NCBI GenBank assembly: GCA_035048495.1
Contig: CM068544.1
Span: 50,245,893 to 50,309,892, forward strand
Reading direction: 5' to 3'
DNA length: 64,000 nt
DNA from: Euptelea pleiosperma
Taxonomy: Eukaryota > Streptophyta > Magnoliopsida > Ranunculales > Eupteleaceae
Part shown: positions 1 through 11,935 of the stretch, in pieces
How the letters are laid out: every line of letters begins with the position of its first letter
Position numbering within the stretch: the stretch's first letter is position 1
Program-made: the position numbers and the translations under genes
The notes under the pieces: generated by a model
What the model saw: only the letters and a program-made list of their open reading frames with translations
Database searches by the model: none
What the model was told of the DNA's origin: nothing

Positions 1-131
1 GCAGAACACCGGCTTAAAAAATAAAAAATAAAGTGTGCAGAACACCTGGCATTTTACTGATGTCTCGGCTACAAAAAAAATACTGATGTCTCGGTATATT
101 AAATGGACTCCGGATAGCGTGTATAGATTTA

Positions 132-908
132 CGAGTAAAACTTCTGTAAATTACGAACCACGTGTCACAATATTAGTGGACTCTGATCGTATGGATGTTT
201 GGCCAGTCCCTCGGTGGACCCATAACCAAAAATCAGCCTGATTAGTGATTTAAAACCTTTAGATCTTTGCACCCAAATAACGCTCAATAATGCTCAAATT
301 ACTACGGTTAAAATCAACCCATGAAAATAACTTCAATGGAATTGCTTAAAGTCACTAATCAGGCTGGTTTTTGGTTTAGACCAAGGTTTAAAAAACGGCC
401 CGTTATAACGAAAATAATGGCCGTTATAATGGATTCGGACCTACCCTGTTACGTTATGGACCGTTAAAAAGACCAGAAAATAACGGCCATTATAACGAAA
501 ATAACAGCTGTTATTTTCTGTTATTTTTCTGTTATAACGAAAATAACAACTGTTATTTTCTGGAAAATTTTGTGAAAAAAAATGGCCGTTATTTTTTTTA
601 TTTTTCGTTATTTTCTATTTTTGAAATTTTGAAATTCAAATTTTAAAATTCAAAATTTGAATTTCAGTGCCATTTTTTCCGTTATTTCTGTTATTTTCCC
701 ATTTTTTTTCCGTTTTTGCCCGTGAGCGTTTTTTTTTCGTTATAACGGAAAAAAGGGTAACGGTCCCCTTTAAACCTTGGTTTAGACGTCCACCGAGAAA
801 CTGGCCAAACATCCATTAGGTCATCGCACACTAAGAATGTGCCACGTGGCTCTTATTGCGCGTTGTGAAGAAGCATCTTTGGCAACGCTACGACAGAAGT
901 TTTACTCC
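132..908. mobile_element. Palindromic G-box MITE interrupted by a hAT-like MITE
   Basis: Ends CGAGTAAAACTTCTGT and ACAGAAGTTTTACTCC. Arms carry GAACCACGTGTCAC on the left and GTGCCACGTGGCTC on the right, plus CGTATGGATGTTTGGCC and its inverse. The host sequence is continuous once 382-787 is removed. Confidence 0.8.
382..779. mobile_element. hAT-like MITE, ATAACGG family, nested
   Basis: Begins CAAGGTTTAAAAAACGG and ends CCCCTTTAAACCTTG. Exact 8-bp duplication GTTTAGAC at 374-381 and 780-787. Interior is many GTTATAACG/AAATAACGG words and an AAATTTTGAAATTC palindrome. Confidence 0.88.
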
Positions 909-934
909 GCTACATCAGGAGTAAATCGTACCCC

Positions 935-1275
935 GACCCCTCACAATACAAACCACGTGGAAATTTCTTAGAGGACACTGACCGTATAGGTATTTGACCA
1001 ATCCCTAGGTGGACCTATTAACTCAAATGAACCTGATCAGTGATTTCTAAGCGTTAGTTGAAGTCATTTTCATGGGTTGATTTTAACCGTAGGAATTTGA
1101 GAATTATTTACCATTATTTGGGTACAAATATCCAAAGGTTTGAAATCACTAATCAGGCTGATTTTTTTGTATGTAGGTCCACTTAGGGATTGGCCAAACA
1201 TCCATACGGTCAGCGTCCTCTAAAAGCGTACCACGTGACTCATATTATGGGTGGTCAGGCAAGTTTTACTCATCC
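935..1275. mobile_element. Palindromic G-box MITE next to the LSF2 promoter
   Basis: Left arm AACCACGTGGAAAT, then GTGGACCTATTAACTC; right arm GGCCAAACATCCATACGGTC, then TACCACGTGACTCATA. It ends about 70 bp before the LSF2 TATA box. Confidence 0.7.
1230..1239. promoter_or_regulatory. G-box/ABRE-like motif in the end of a foldback MITE
   Basis: ACCACGTGAC contains the CACGTG core and lies about 115 bp before the TATA box of the LSF2-like gene. It is part of the right arm of the palindromic MITE that ends near 1275, so any activity would be transposon-donated. Confidence 0.4.
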
Positions 1276-1345
1276 ACATGTGAGAAAATCTCAACAGTTA
1301 AAGAGAGTTCTTCTCTCCCCCGTCTGTGGAGGAATCTTCTCCCAC

Positions 1346-1355
1346 CTATAAAAGC
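1346..1355 (+). promoter_or_regulatory. Probable TATA box of the LSF2-like gene
   Basis: CTATAAAAGC lies about 52 bp before the ATG at 1407, which would leave a 5' leader of only 20-30 nt. Position and sequence fit a plant TATA box; the transcription start is inferred. Confidence 0.6.
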
Positions 1356-1406
1356 CGACATCAAACCAGAGCTTGGGTGAAACTGTGAAAGAGAGACGAG
1401 GGAAAA

Positions 1407-4400
1407 ATGGGAGCTGTTACAAACGGTTGGTTATCGTCAATCTTCACATTTCGACTCGAAAACGAGGTGTTTTTGAAGAAGAAATGTTTCTGTAATTTCA
1501 TGGTGGTATCTAAGAATTTCTTCTCTCATAAGGTGAATGGAATCTCTTGTAAAATGCCAGAAAGTGAGATAGAAGAAAATCCCATCAGCAGTGGAAGAAG
1601 CTCTAATAAGAGCAACATGGATGAGTACAATACAGCCATGAAGAGGATGATGAGGAACCCATATGAGTACCACCACGATCTAGGTGAGTTTTCTCAACAA
1701 CCCATCTCCCTTTTCTTTTTAATTCTTGTTCAATTACTTCAAATTAGAATAAATTATACTAAATTTCCCCGTGTATTGTAGTGTACCCTTCAGATAACTA
1801 TAGGCATCATACGATAAATAACTACACAGGTTTGATATTTAAAAACCATGTTTGTGACCTGGAATTTTGTCTTTCAATTTTGTCATGTTTGTTTGATCCC
1901 AAGTAAGAAAAGTTGCAGGCGATTGGTCATTCTTACTAAATTGGGTTTGAATGTGTTTTTCCTGATCTTTTAGGTGATATTTATGGACAACACATTTCAA
2001 ATTCTTTTTGCCTCAGATGGGCTTTAAAATTTGTTATTTTATATTGTTGTTGGAAATGGAGAAATTGGTGCAATTGTGTTTATGCTTGACACCTGTTATA
2101 TCACCATTGTTCACTTAGAGGAATTATTCAAATAAGGGAAGTATCTATTTTATGTTTGCTTCTTGATTTGGATATTTTAATATGATTTGGCTTTAGTAAA
2201 TCTAGGGCGTCTGTCAGAAGTCCTGAAAATAATGGGCATTTGGTCATATTATGTTTCACTCATTTCTGTTATCTTTCTGGACAATGGCAAAAAAGATCAG
2301 CTACCTTCTATAACTGTCTGTCCGCTGAAAACAAATCTTAGATCAAAGTGTGCTTTGCAGCTTGAGGCACATTTATAGTGATAAAGGTGCTGAACAAGTA
2401 CTGATGCACTACAGTACCAAACACTTCTCCTTGGTTGAATTCTATAATGCAAGCTGTACCTGTTCTTTTTGTCATTTCTCCCCTTTCTTGTTTGTGAAGT
2501 TTTCAGGCAGTTGATGATTTGTCATGTAATCCTACTGTTGGGTTTTGTTTGTTGGAAATAATTGCAATTTGCAACCGCGCTCTGGCCATTTTGTTTGGTT
2601 CAGTCAAATTTAGGTATGCTTATGTTACAGCGTGAATCTACCAACACTTGAACCTTGGTCTATTTGGATCACTAACAAGATGTTTTCCAAGTGAAACAAA
2701 TATAGGGTTTAAGGTTTGTCAGAGAACTCTACTTCTATGTCCTGTTTATTGATATTGGAAAAATTATGCCACGACAATGGGCACTTCAATAGGTCTTTTA
2801 AGGTTTCTGGTTTAGTTAATGTTCATGAAATAGCTTTTATAGTTTAATTTCAGGAAAAGAAAAAGGAAAAGAAAAGAATGATAGTGGGTTGTAAGATTAA
2901 TGTAAACTTCTTTTTTCCTTTTTCGTTCAGGCATGAACTACACACTTATAACAGATGGTTCGATAGTGGGCTCCCAACCTCAGAAGCCTGAAGACATAAA
3001 TCACCTGAAAGAGGAGCTGAATGTTGCTTACATTCTAAACTTGCAGCAGGACAAGGATATCGAGTATTGGGGAATTGACTTGCACTCTATTGTCAAGAGA
3101 TGTAAAGAACTCGATATTCGTCACATGAGAAGGCCTGTAAGCCAATTTCTTTTATATTTTTAGTCAAAATTCTAATTTGAGTTTTTATTTTTTATAAGTA
3201 AATTTATTCAAAAGCAAAAAACAAAGGAGGACAAGGAAGCCTCCAAAGAACTCAACAACAAAGGAAAAGAAAATACGAGAAAGCAAACAAAGCAGTTTCT
3301 AATCTCCTTTATACGACATAGACTCCCATCTAAACACAAAATCCTCAAAAAATAAGCTTCTACACTCCGAAACAATCTAGACCACTGATGCATTTAGGTT
3401 TTAATAGATAAAATGATATGTTTCACTTCTTCCACTTTGTCTTTGATCGTTCCTGAGTTCCTTTCCTTACAAAGACATCAGGCGATAGCAAACGGAAGAA
3501 TGCTCCAGAGCCTCCTACCACACGGAGAAAAAACATAGATTGATCAACTACTAAAAGTTTTCATCACCAATCCCGGCATTACCCGTCACCCCAAATAATG
3601 AGAAAAAAACGCACCATACTTCTCTAGCAAGATTGCAATGAAGAAGGAGATGATTAACTGAATCCCCACTCTCCTTACACATAATACACACATCCACAAT
3701 ACACTTGCGCCTCTTTCTCAAGTTATCGATGGTCAAGATCCTTTCCAAGGCCACACACCATATGTTAAAGGCCTGGAAAATGAATGTTGGAGAGCCGTGT
3801 TGAAGGACTTCATCGAGAAGACGCCACTTCTATTGCACGGCCATAGGCGAGAATCTTCAGCCTCTCTAACAAACCGATAAGTCGATAGCTGGTCATTTTA
3901 AAGAAGCAACCATCCCCACCTCCCAATCATAAAGAAACCTCCTAAACTATAAATCCCAAGATATGTTGTCCACCTCACCGAGAATGAAATCCTTTGCCAA
4001 CATGTTCTTCTTATTTGAACTGCTAAAGAGAATCGAAACTCCTCCTTAAGAGAGATGTCGCTACACCATCGGTCTTCCCAAATCTCATTCTATCACCCTT
4101 CTCTACTATGTCATTGACAAACTTGGAAAATTCCTGCATGACAATAAGAATCCCCCCTCCAAATAGTTCACCCATAGGGAATTCTTGCCCCACCACTATT
4201 CCAACCATAGCTCCTGCTTTCGTATTTAGCCACATTTTTTTTATAAGTATAAAGATTTTATTTAATTTAGACAGTTAGAGGCTAAGGAAGCCAACCAAAA
4301 GTCTTAAAGAATACAAAAGCAAGCAAAATCAAAACAAGTACAAAAAGAACATCAACAAGCCAACAGATTCCCACCGCTAAGCCCTTCCCACACTAACCAG

Positions 4401-6267
4401 ATCAGATCAGGCCATTTGAATACGATATCCTCAGTTAAGAAGGTGATATTTAAAGCCTTCTTGACTGCGATTCCACAGAAATCCCTTGAAAAGTCTCCCC
4501 AGTACATATACTTGTACCACAGTAGTCTGAATCATAGAATAGACTTCCTAATGGTTTTATGTCTCTCTTTAATCAGCAAAAACTAATAGACTTCCTATTG
4601 TTTCCGCTCTTATGCTCTATTGCTAATAGGCCAATCTGAGTGTCATTTAGCTTTATAATCCTTTTAAAATCAACTAAACTAAGTGCTAAAGAAACTAATA
4701 TAAAAAGGTCCTGAATTTGTTCTAGTTTCACCCAACTTTACAAAATATTATTTTTCTTGATCTTATGGACATGTAAATTTTCATGTTCTATTGATTACTC
4801 GCCAACCAGTTTCCATGATTCATTGAAAGAATCCTTTTGCGAAAGGAATACTTTGTCATGTGAAAAAAACAAAAAGAAAGAAAAATCTCAGGAACACTAA
4901 CTACTAAATTTGAAAGAGTATCAATACACTCTTAATTTTGCTGAAAAACTCTGGTACTTTTGATAATTGCTTTTCTCCCTATCCTTTATGATATAATTGA
5001 TTAGAGAAACATTGACTTATCAAAAAAAAAAATTGATTAGAGAAACATTAATAAGAACAAGTCTTTAATGGCCTTTTTGAGTCTATCATGCCTAACTGGT
5101 CTTTTTGATGTTGATTATATGTTTTGTTAGGCAAGAGATTTTGATCCAGATTCACTGAGAAGTGGATTACCTAAAGCTGTTTCTTCACTGGAGTGGGCCA
5201 TCTCAGAGGGAAAAGGTAGAGTGTATGTGCATTGTACGGCTGGACTGGGGAGGGCTCCAGCTGTTGCAATTGCTTATATGTTCTGGTTTTGCGGTATGAA
5301 TGTAAGTCCTAACCTCTTATACATTTAATCAATCCTTGCCTTTTCTCATTTTGTCAAAGAACTTATGGACAGTTTTCCAAATTCGGTTTCGTGACATTTT
5401 CTGAAAATCCAGCATTCTGACCATTTCCAACAACCTAGAATTAGATTTTCAGTGACAAAAGCGTACTTGACTGGCTTAAGATCTGTATGAGTCTGCAACA
5501 CTAGTCCAACTCGGTTGAGTAACTGTGAACTGAGAACCAGTGGACTTTGTTTGACTTGAATTGATTTGGCCTGACTTGGTTTGGTTCAACCTGCATACTC
5601 TGAACTCAACCAAGATTTTAAACCTCGCCAACAACTATGAAGTTGTTTAGTTTCGAAACCTTAGTTTTATTTTAACAGTGATATGGGGGAATGTTTCCTA
5701 CACTAGTGTATTTCAGAATGCAATTTTCATTTATCTGAAATTCAGGCCCTGCTTGGTTTGCTGCACTAGGATGCATTTTGCACTCCGGTGCAAATGCGGT
5801 GAGTTTTGCATTGCAGTCACTTACCACAGTTTTTGGGTTGCATATGCATGCTTGCATCCATTTTCTTAAAGAGTTTGCAAGGGCTTGGCAACCACTTGCA
5901 CGCTAGCTCATTTGCATGCCCCCAACCAATCACTTGTAATCCCAAAACCGTGGCAAGTGAGTGCATTGCATCCGATTTGCATTGAACCAAGCAGGGCCTT
6001 AGTTGCGTTCATTTGGCACTGTTTTCACTTATGTTATTACAAACTTTTGTTTATTGAACACAGCTGAATACAGCATATAATACACTTACTTCAAAGAGGC
6101 CTTGTGGGCCAAACAAAAGAGCAATACGTGGAGCTACTTATGATTTGGCTAAGAATGATCCGTGGAAAGAGCCGTTTGAAAGTCTCCCAGAACATGCATT
6201 TGGGGATATAGCAGGTTGGGAGAGGAACTTGATTCAAGAGCGAGTTCGTGCCCTCCGTGGAACTTGA
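1407..6267 (+). CDS. LSF2: Phosphoglucan phosphatase LSF2-like, chloroplastic (4 exons)
   Basis: Dual-specificity phosphatase expected to remove phosphate from starch glucans in the chloroplast during starch breakdown. Exons are 1407-1683, 2931-3136, 5131-5301 and 6064-6267 (stop TGA); all borders are GT/AG, phases join cleanly and give 285 residues, close to the usual LSF2 length. Residues 1-60 are basic and Ser-rich, compatible with a transit peptide. MRNPYEYHHDLG and NLQQDKDIEYWGID are family hallmarks. The phosphatase loop HCTAGLGR has Cys196 and Arg202; Asp164 in ARDFD is the likely general acid. The C-terminal block (KRPCGPNK, AKNDPWKEPFESLPE, ERVRALRGT) is characteristic of LSF2, and there is no carbohydrate-binding module as in SEX4. 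The start is the first ATG after a TATA box and is followed in frame by the family sequence. Intron 2 carries LINE remnants and intron 3 a Harbinger-like MITE. Identity comes from remembered family motifs, not from a search. Confidence 0.95.
3183..4231 (-). mobile_element. LINE (L1-type) 3' fragment in LSF2 intron 2
   Basis: Read on the minus strand, broken frames give the C-terminal part of a plant LINE ORF2: a segment resembling the GDGRKIRFWED-type stretch near 4100-4200 and a zinc-binding reverse-transcriptase C-terminal domain at 3551-3754 (CxxC, then HLLLHC, then REVW). The 3' end near 3183 has an AATAAATTTACTTATAAAAA-like tail. It is 5' truncated and frameshifted, hence dead. It lies antisense to the host gene, wholly inside the intron. 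Confidence 0.7.
4232..4540 (-). mobile_element. Second LINE-like 3' end in LSF2 intron 2
   Basis: The run TTTTTTTTATAAGTATAAAG followed by GGCTAAGGAAGCCAACC looks, on the minus strand, like the 3' untranslated end and A-rich tail of another plant LINE in the same orientation as the one to its left. No coding part is recognisable. A similar end occurs near 59140. The right limit is approximate. Confidence 0.4.
5745..5998. mobile_element. Foldback MITE, PIF/Harbinger-like, in LSF2 intron 3
   Basis: Ends read GGCCCTGCTTGGTT and, inverted, AACCAAGCAGGGCC, with further complementary stretches inside (GGATGCA, TTGCAAGGGCTTGG). Flanking triplets are TCA and TTA, close to the TWA target expected for Tourist/Harbinger MITEs. 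Related copies lie near 19822 and 24283. There is no coding capacity. Confidence 0.75.
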
Positions 6268-6334
6268 CAGTGCAGGTATGCACAGTTTCATGATTTCATC
6301 AGAAGGCTGGAAATGCCTTGGTGTAATTCCAAAT

Positions 6335-6378
6335 GAATCTCTCTCTCTCTCTCTCACTCTCTCTCACTCTCTCTCTCA
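6335..6378. repeat. CT microsatellite after the LSF2-like stop codon
   Basis: An interrupted (CT)n tract lies about 70 bp past the stop codon, probably in the 3' untranslated region. Confidence 0.8.
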
Positions 6379-6727
6379 AGTCATAACATTAGTTGGAAAC
6401 TCAGCAAGTCAACTTGTTACTTAGCCATGATGAGCCAATCTTTAGGCCTATGGTGACTTTTCTAGGCTTAAATATGTTCAGATAGAGCTGGGGTTCCCCA
6501 AGTTTTCATGCTGGATCTGACATTTCATAAAATGGAATACAATAAGCAGCGATTGTTGTATATGAAATTCATTGCTCGTCAGAGTCACCTGAGTCATTTT
6601 GGAAGGGCAAATTGTGTCTAATCCATTAATTTTTCAACATTGTCTGGAAGTAATGTTTGTTGACAGTGATTTACACATCCTAACCTTTCTACTTTTGCAT
6701 GATTTGGTTGGGGTGACATTGGTAATT

Positions 6728-6941
6728 AGGGTCAGGTTCCGATGACCAACAAAAGTTAACCAAAAAAGTTCACGTTTTTTCTCAACCGCGGATCCCGAGA
6801 ATCCGATGGTGGTTAATAGTGCTGAGCTGGCATCATTTTTGCGAAAAGCAAAACTGCCGTTGGATTCTCGGGATAAATTGGCCGAGCAAAAAACGTGAAC
6901 TTTTTTGGTTCACTTTCGTTTGTCATTGGAACCCGTTCCTT
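6728..6941. mobile_element. Foldback MITE with long terminal inverted repeats
   Basis: The left arm (AGGGTCAGGTTCCGATGAC, then AAAAAAGTTCACGTTTTTT) is matched in reverse by the right arm (GTCATTGGAACCCGTTCCT), and the block TCTCGGGAT is mirrored nearer the centre. The flank GTAATTA is repeated on both sides (6722-6728 and 6942-6948), consistent with a target duplication of about 7 bp. Non-coding. Confidence 0.7.
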
Positions 6942-7080
6942 GTAATTATTGAGAGGTTTCACAATAACCTACTTGAGGTCACACCAGTTCTCAATCTTCT
7001 TGGCTCAGTCAGTCACGGGAAGCACGAGGGGAATGGGAAGCAATGGTCTGAAAATACTCAGAAGCTTGAGCTGGCCTCAC

Positions 7081-7240
7081 CATGGTTTTAAATGGTCCTT
7101 TATGACGGTATAACGGTCATAAAATATTAATATTTTTTCAAAAAAAAAACCTCGATAATGATAAAAACAGTTTTTTGTTGAATAATAACTGACGTTATAA
7201 TGGCCTCCGTTTCCATTATAATGGCCGTTTTTGAAACCAT
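7081..7240. mobile_element. Short hAT-like MITE of the ATAACGG family, degraded
   Basis: It starts CATGGTTTTAAATGG and ends with AATGGCCGTTTTTGAAACCA, the typical ends of this family, with poly-A and ATAACG pieces between. No target duplication survives. Confidence 0.5.
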
Positions 7241-8431
7241 TTCTTTGACTTCTAAGCATCCAAAGAAATTCAGGGCCCACTCCACATGTATAAATTGTGA
7301 GTCTTAATTGTCATATGAGAGCCAAAATACTTCCTCTACAAGGAAGGCAAACCAACCATGTTGCCAACACATAATTGGTTGGTTCCTGTCCCAACAACCA
7401 ATAAGAGTGATCTAACGTGGTACCACCGCAGTAACTTACTACGATGTATTGGCCCAAAGTCGGGCCTTGTGTCTACGCAAGTCTTCTATGAAAAACATTA
7501 AAGGAAGATAAAGTGGAAGCTTTAGTGGCAAAAATAGAACTTGGGCCTACAGAAACCCTGGTGCGATGATCTCCCTGGGGTGGGGTCCATTGATTAGATA
7601 TTTTAGATTGATAAGAATGTTATTTGTATAACATGGACTTGGTGCTCCAAATTAATTACATCAAATTCTAATCTACTAATTTTACTTTTTATCTTGTTGG
7701 GCCTTATGAAATACATTTAGTTACTAAGCCCAAAAATCAAGCCCCAAGCTGCTGGGTCTAAAATAACAGATTCAGCCTAGTGGACATCTGGTTGGGTCTA
7801 CAGCATTGCTTTGAATTGGATGGGCCATTAAACACCATTAGCCCAGTCCGGCCCATTCACAATCCTTATATCAAATAAATCCTCTTAGGACAAGAACCCC
7901 ACGAAATATATTATTTCTATTTAGACTTTCGAGCCTTATTCATGATCAGATCATGATCGAGTGGACCTGCAACACAATATATTTGAAGTTGTGGGTCGTC
8001 CAATCAGTGTTTGGTCATGAATCAACAGTTATTGGAGCTTCAAACAGTTGGAAAAACGGTTAACAAAACTTTACTCACAAGGCTAATTGCTTGTCAGTTA
8101 GGTAGCAACATGGCAGAAAAGAACACCAAGAAGCCTTTGGTTGAGTAGCTTAAAAACTGAGGATCCTCCCTTGCACTGGAAAGGGACATACAGTGCAACT
8201 CCCTTATCCAAGTAATGTGGGCACCATCCATTATATCCCTTTCAAGCAAATGCCAAACTAGTTTGTGTGACCCTGCAACCAAACACCCCCTTTAAAGAGC
8301 TTGGATGATTTCATACTACCCCTATCTTCTACAATAAAAGAACGACATAAGTGAGCATTAATGGGGTGCTTATAAAAAAAAAATACAAAATTATGTGTGC
8401 GTTAATGGTAAGTGACAAATAAACGAGCGGT

Positions 8432-8535
8432 GGTCTGGGGTCCATGGACGTTATCATGGTGCATGGTGGTGTTGTTTTGTCTTAGAAAAAATTGACACCA
8501 TCATGCACAATGTCAATGTCCATGGACCCCGGACC
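8432..8535. repeat. Small foldback hairpin
   Basis: GGTCTGGGGTCCATGGACGT is mirrored by ATGTCCATGGACCCCGGACC with a loop of about 60 bp, which also pairs in part (CATGGTG/CACCATG). Probably a small MITE; the family is not recognised. Confidence 0.5.
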
Positions 8536-8985
8536 ATGTGACATTACTTTTTTTTGTTTCTTGGGTGGGCGTTCACAACCACTAGTTGGAGCTTGGTTAT
8601 GGGGGTCCTAGTCTTACCATAGAAAAGGAGCACAACCACGGCATTTTGAAATCTGAATCGACCACTCAATGGTCATGTTATAGAAGACCAGTGGGCACCA
8701 CGATGATTTGGAACAAGCGGCAAAATAGAACCGTTTTGGAAATTTAACAAGTGGAGGGACCTATTTGAAATATGGCTCAGGCTCCGAGGACCCCCTTTTT
8801 CTAACCCCTCTCGGTGTCCACGTGCTCGGCCCTTGATTTCATCAATCCAATGGTGGTTATCTGCTCCCCCAAAAGGTGAAAAAGTGATGCCAGCTCGGTG
8901 CTGACAACCACCAAACGTCCGAGAGCATGAACACGAGAGGGGTCGGAAAAAGGGGATCCCTTGAGCCCGACCCATTAGTTTGGAG

Positions 8986-9241
8986 CATGGTTTAAAAAAC
9001 GGCCATTATAATGGATTTGAGCCTCCCCCGTTACGTTATGTACAATTAAAACGCTCAGAAAATAACAGCCGATAATTTTGTGAAAAAAATGAGCAGTTAT
9101 TTCCGTTTTTTTCATTTTTAAAAATTTGAAATTCTAAGTACGAAATTTGAATTTCAGTGCCATTTTTCCGTTATTTCCATTATTTTCCCATTTTTACCCC
9201 TGAGCATTATAATTCGTAATAACGGCCCCTTTTAAACCTTC
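8986..9241. mobile_element. hAT-like MITE, ATAACGG family
   Basis: The ends are CATGGTTTAAAAAACGG and, on the right, CCCCTTTTAAACC. Inside are AATAACGG and GAAATTC/GAATTTCAG stretches typical of the family. Flanks GTTTGGAG and TTTTGGAG match at 7 of 8 bases, fitting an 8-bp target duplication. Confidence 0.65.
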
Positions 9242-9787
9242 TTTTGGAGGAGCAAATTAAAGGTGGACTAAAGGCTCACTTCGGCAATTGCATTAATAGT
9301 ATATACCTACAACGATCTCAACCATTTGATGGAGGCAAACAATTTATGATCTAGAAATCCATTCACATAGAAGGGCCGTCAATGGATTGGATCAACATAA
9401 ACATCCGATCAGTTTTGATCCTATAATTTCAAGCCCGAAACCACCTATATTCTTATCGGATTGATACCCAGTCCATGTATATTGATCCAATTTCTCATCT
9501 GATTGGTACTGGATCCAGCATGTGCCGGTCCGATATATATAAATAATATATATCTATATAATTAATAAAATATGTGATATTTAATTAAAGAGATAATTTT
9601 TACCCTTTTGTGTATATTAATATTATTATTGTACAATACTTCAGTTTTGAATGGATAAAATATATATTTAAATTATAAAATTTAATTTTGAATTAGTGGA
9701 TTGGATCATATCAGATTGGGTCTGGAACTTTATTCTTATGTGATCCGATCTCTTATTAGATTGGATCCAAATCGACATATTTTCTTA
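9242..9787. other. AT-rich intergenic stretch, no gene seen
   Basis: No credible frame. It is AT-rich around 9530-9690 (ATATATAAATAATATATA-like) and has several near repeats of a GATCCGATC/GATTGGATC word at 9370-9790. Confidence 0.6.
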
Positions 9788-9900
9788 ATGAAATCCAAAG
9801 ATCTATGAAGGAACGCCAAAAGCGAAGGCAACTCTCTTGATCCTTACCGATGCTGGGGTGCAAAAGCATGGGGAGCGAACATGATTAGATACCCTGGTAG
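9788..9900 (+). pseudogene. Mitochondrial small-subunit rRNA fragment (nuclear insertion)
   Basis: The stretch ending GATTAGATACCCTGGTAG, preceded by GGGGAGCGAAC, AAAGCATGGGG, CGAAGGCAACTCTCT and AGATCT, is the universally conserved 690-800 region (E. coli numbering) of small-subunit rRNA. The AACGCCAAAAGCGAAGGCAA wording fits plant mitochondrial rather than plastid rRNA. It breaks off straight after CCTGGTAG and has point changes (AACATGATT for AACAGGATT), so it is a dead nuclear copy. Confidence 0.8.
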
Positions 9901-10300
9901 CAAAGGCAATTGGTTCAGTCACTCCCGATTAAGTAAATGACTGTTGTGCGTTAGCCAATTTTGGTCCCTGCTGTCTACCTGAAGAGAAGTAAGTAAATGA
10001 CTGATCCCAGCCGTACAGGAGGCCAAGCTGTGTGGGACGGGATTATACTATGAAAGCCGAACATTAGGATCAGGTTACGAGAGAGTTAATACAATCCTGC
10101 TAGACCTGGGACCGGAGGGGGACAGGAGACGGCCATCTCGAGGGACATCACAACCCACCGGGGAGACCCGGGAAGGCAACCAGATTGGAGATCGGGTCTG
10201 GATCAACAGTTATAACGGAGGATAATCAGTGTACTGCCAAGAAGAAGAATCTGTCAAATCAAGGGGGGGGGGTAGCGACATATTTTGGATTTTTCCCTGA
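9901..10300. other. GC-richer stretch next to the rRNA fragment, possibly more organelle DNA
   Basis: Base composition is clearly higher in GC than the flanks (GACCGGAGGGGGACAGG, CACCGGGGAGACCCGGGAAG) and lacks the local MITE words. AAGTAAATGACTG occurs twice. It may be a continuation of a rearranged mitochondrial insertion, but I recognise no gene. A G9 run lies near 10264. Confidence 0.35.
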
Positions 10301-11720
10301 TCGGCATGGGACATGATTTGCGGTGAGTACAAGTTACACCTTGTATTTGATAGAATAAGATAAAAAATGATGGTGACATGCACTTACCCTCTCTATAAGA
10401 TAGGTAATATGTGGGTAGTCATCTTCACAGTCTCTTGCATTTTAGTATCCCTAACTTATGTATATACGTTATCATTTTTAATTATATTTAACTGGGAAAC
10501 TTTTTTTAATGCAGAGGATTCCTGATGCAGTCGATGCAGAGTACTGTCGTGGCCCTTTATAGTTTATTTGTTTGGGCCCACTGACAACATGGAATAATAA
10601 CCAGTGCAAATCAGCTTGATTCGTGATTTCTAGCCAATGAATGGCTAAACCCATGTGTGTTACAATCTGTTGTTATAACGGAAAAATGGGTAACGCCCCC
10701 AGTCCATTATACTGTTATAACGGACCCTTTTAAACCTTGGACCCTAGTTAGTAAATTCACGTATTATATGCGTTTAATATCCAAATTTTTCGTTTTTCTT
10801 TTAAGAAACGTATAATACTTCTGTATAAAATAAAAAATCAGAAAAAATCACGAATTTTAAGACTATACGAATAAAACACTTCGTATTCGTGTTTAATACA
10901 TGAATTTTACGTTTAAAAAAAAATGTATTTAATGACCGCATAAAATGAAAAAAATTGGTAAAATTCAGACTTTTTAAGGCTAAACAAATATAACATTTCG
11001 ACAATGACCAAATTTTTGACCAAATTTTTCTATCCCAAAATCGAATTAAACTCGAACTTTTCCCATTTCAAATCTTTGCCGTATACCCGAATTGCTAACT
11101 ATGCCATGGACTAAACATTCATGCAGGTAGCGGGTCAAAAACAATGTGCTATGTATGTATCAACTGCATCGGGAGTCCTATGCATCTAAAGTTTTTCCTA
11201 ATTATTAGTGTTGATGACGAAACAAAAATTGAAAATGAGGAAAAATATTGCTCTCTTGCCTCTCAAATTGATTTGTTGAAACCCTAATGATTGAGCTTGG
11301 ATTAGTGATCGCAGCTCTCTCTATTTTGTCAAAAAGGAAGAGGTAAATGAGAATAAATTTTTAGAAAAAGGGAAATGAGGACATCCCCCACCCAACTAAG
11401 TACATGTTTATTCAAAATTTGAAATATTAAAAGGTGATTAAGATCGTAGCTTAATCATGACCCATGATACATGATTTATTTATTCCAGTGGTGGTCGGGA
11501 TCAATTGATTCGGCCGATTTTTGTACAGCAGCTCAATAATGGTGAAACCTCTCAATTCAACGGCCTAGATTAGGGGCACGTGTAACTATTCTACATATCA
11601 TTGCCAATCTACAATATTCTCCTTAATTCTAACCTCCATAAAATAATAATAATAATATATCGATTATTGAGCACTAATTTAATGATAGGACACGACACAA
11701 TAACGTACATATAGACAAGT
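10301..11720. other. Intergenic, AT-rich, no gene seen
   Basis: Contains a remnant right end of the ATAACGG MITE family at 10664-10741 (GTAACGCCCCCAGTCC, then TTTTAAACCTTGG). The rest is AT-rich with only short random frames. Confidence 0.5.
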
Positions 11721-11935
11721 ATTTTTTATTTTTTATTTTTTATTTTTTATTTCTTATTTTTTATTTTTTATTTTTGGTGACACAGGGTGTCCCAACCCTG
11801 ACAAGGAATGACTAATCCCTATATAGACACCCAATCATCCAAACCATTTGCATCCGCTAAGCCCAGGAGAAGTTGAACTCGTGACCTTTTGAGGAGCAAA
11901 GCATCCACATCCACACCAATTGCAGTGACTTTGTC
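11721..11935 (-). mobile_element. tRNA-derived SINE, minus orientation
   Basis: On the minus strand a Pol III B-box-like word (GGTCACGAGTTCAACTTCTC, at 11867-11886) lies near the head, followed by about 90 bp of body and then a tail of AAAAAATA repeats (11721-11776). This order is typical of plant SINEs. No clear target duplication was found. Confidence 0.6.

Noticed and set aside
9788..9900. Functional rRNA gene
   Set aside because: Only about 110 bp of a 1.5-2 kb rRNA is present, with substitutions at invariant bases.
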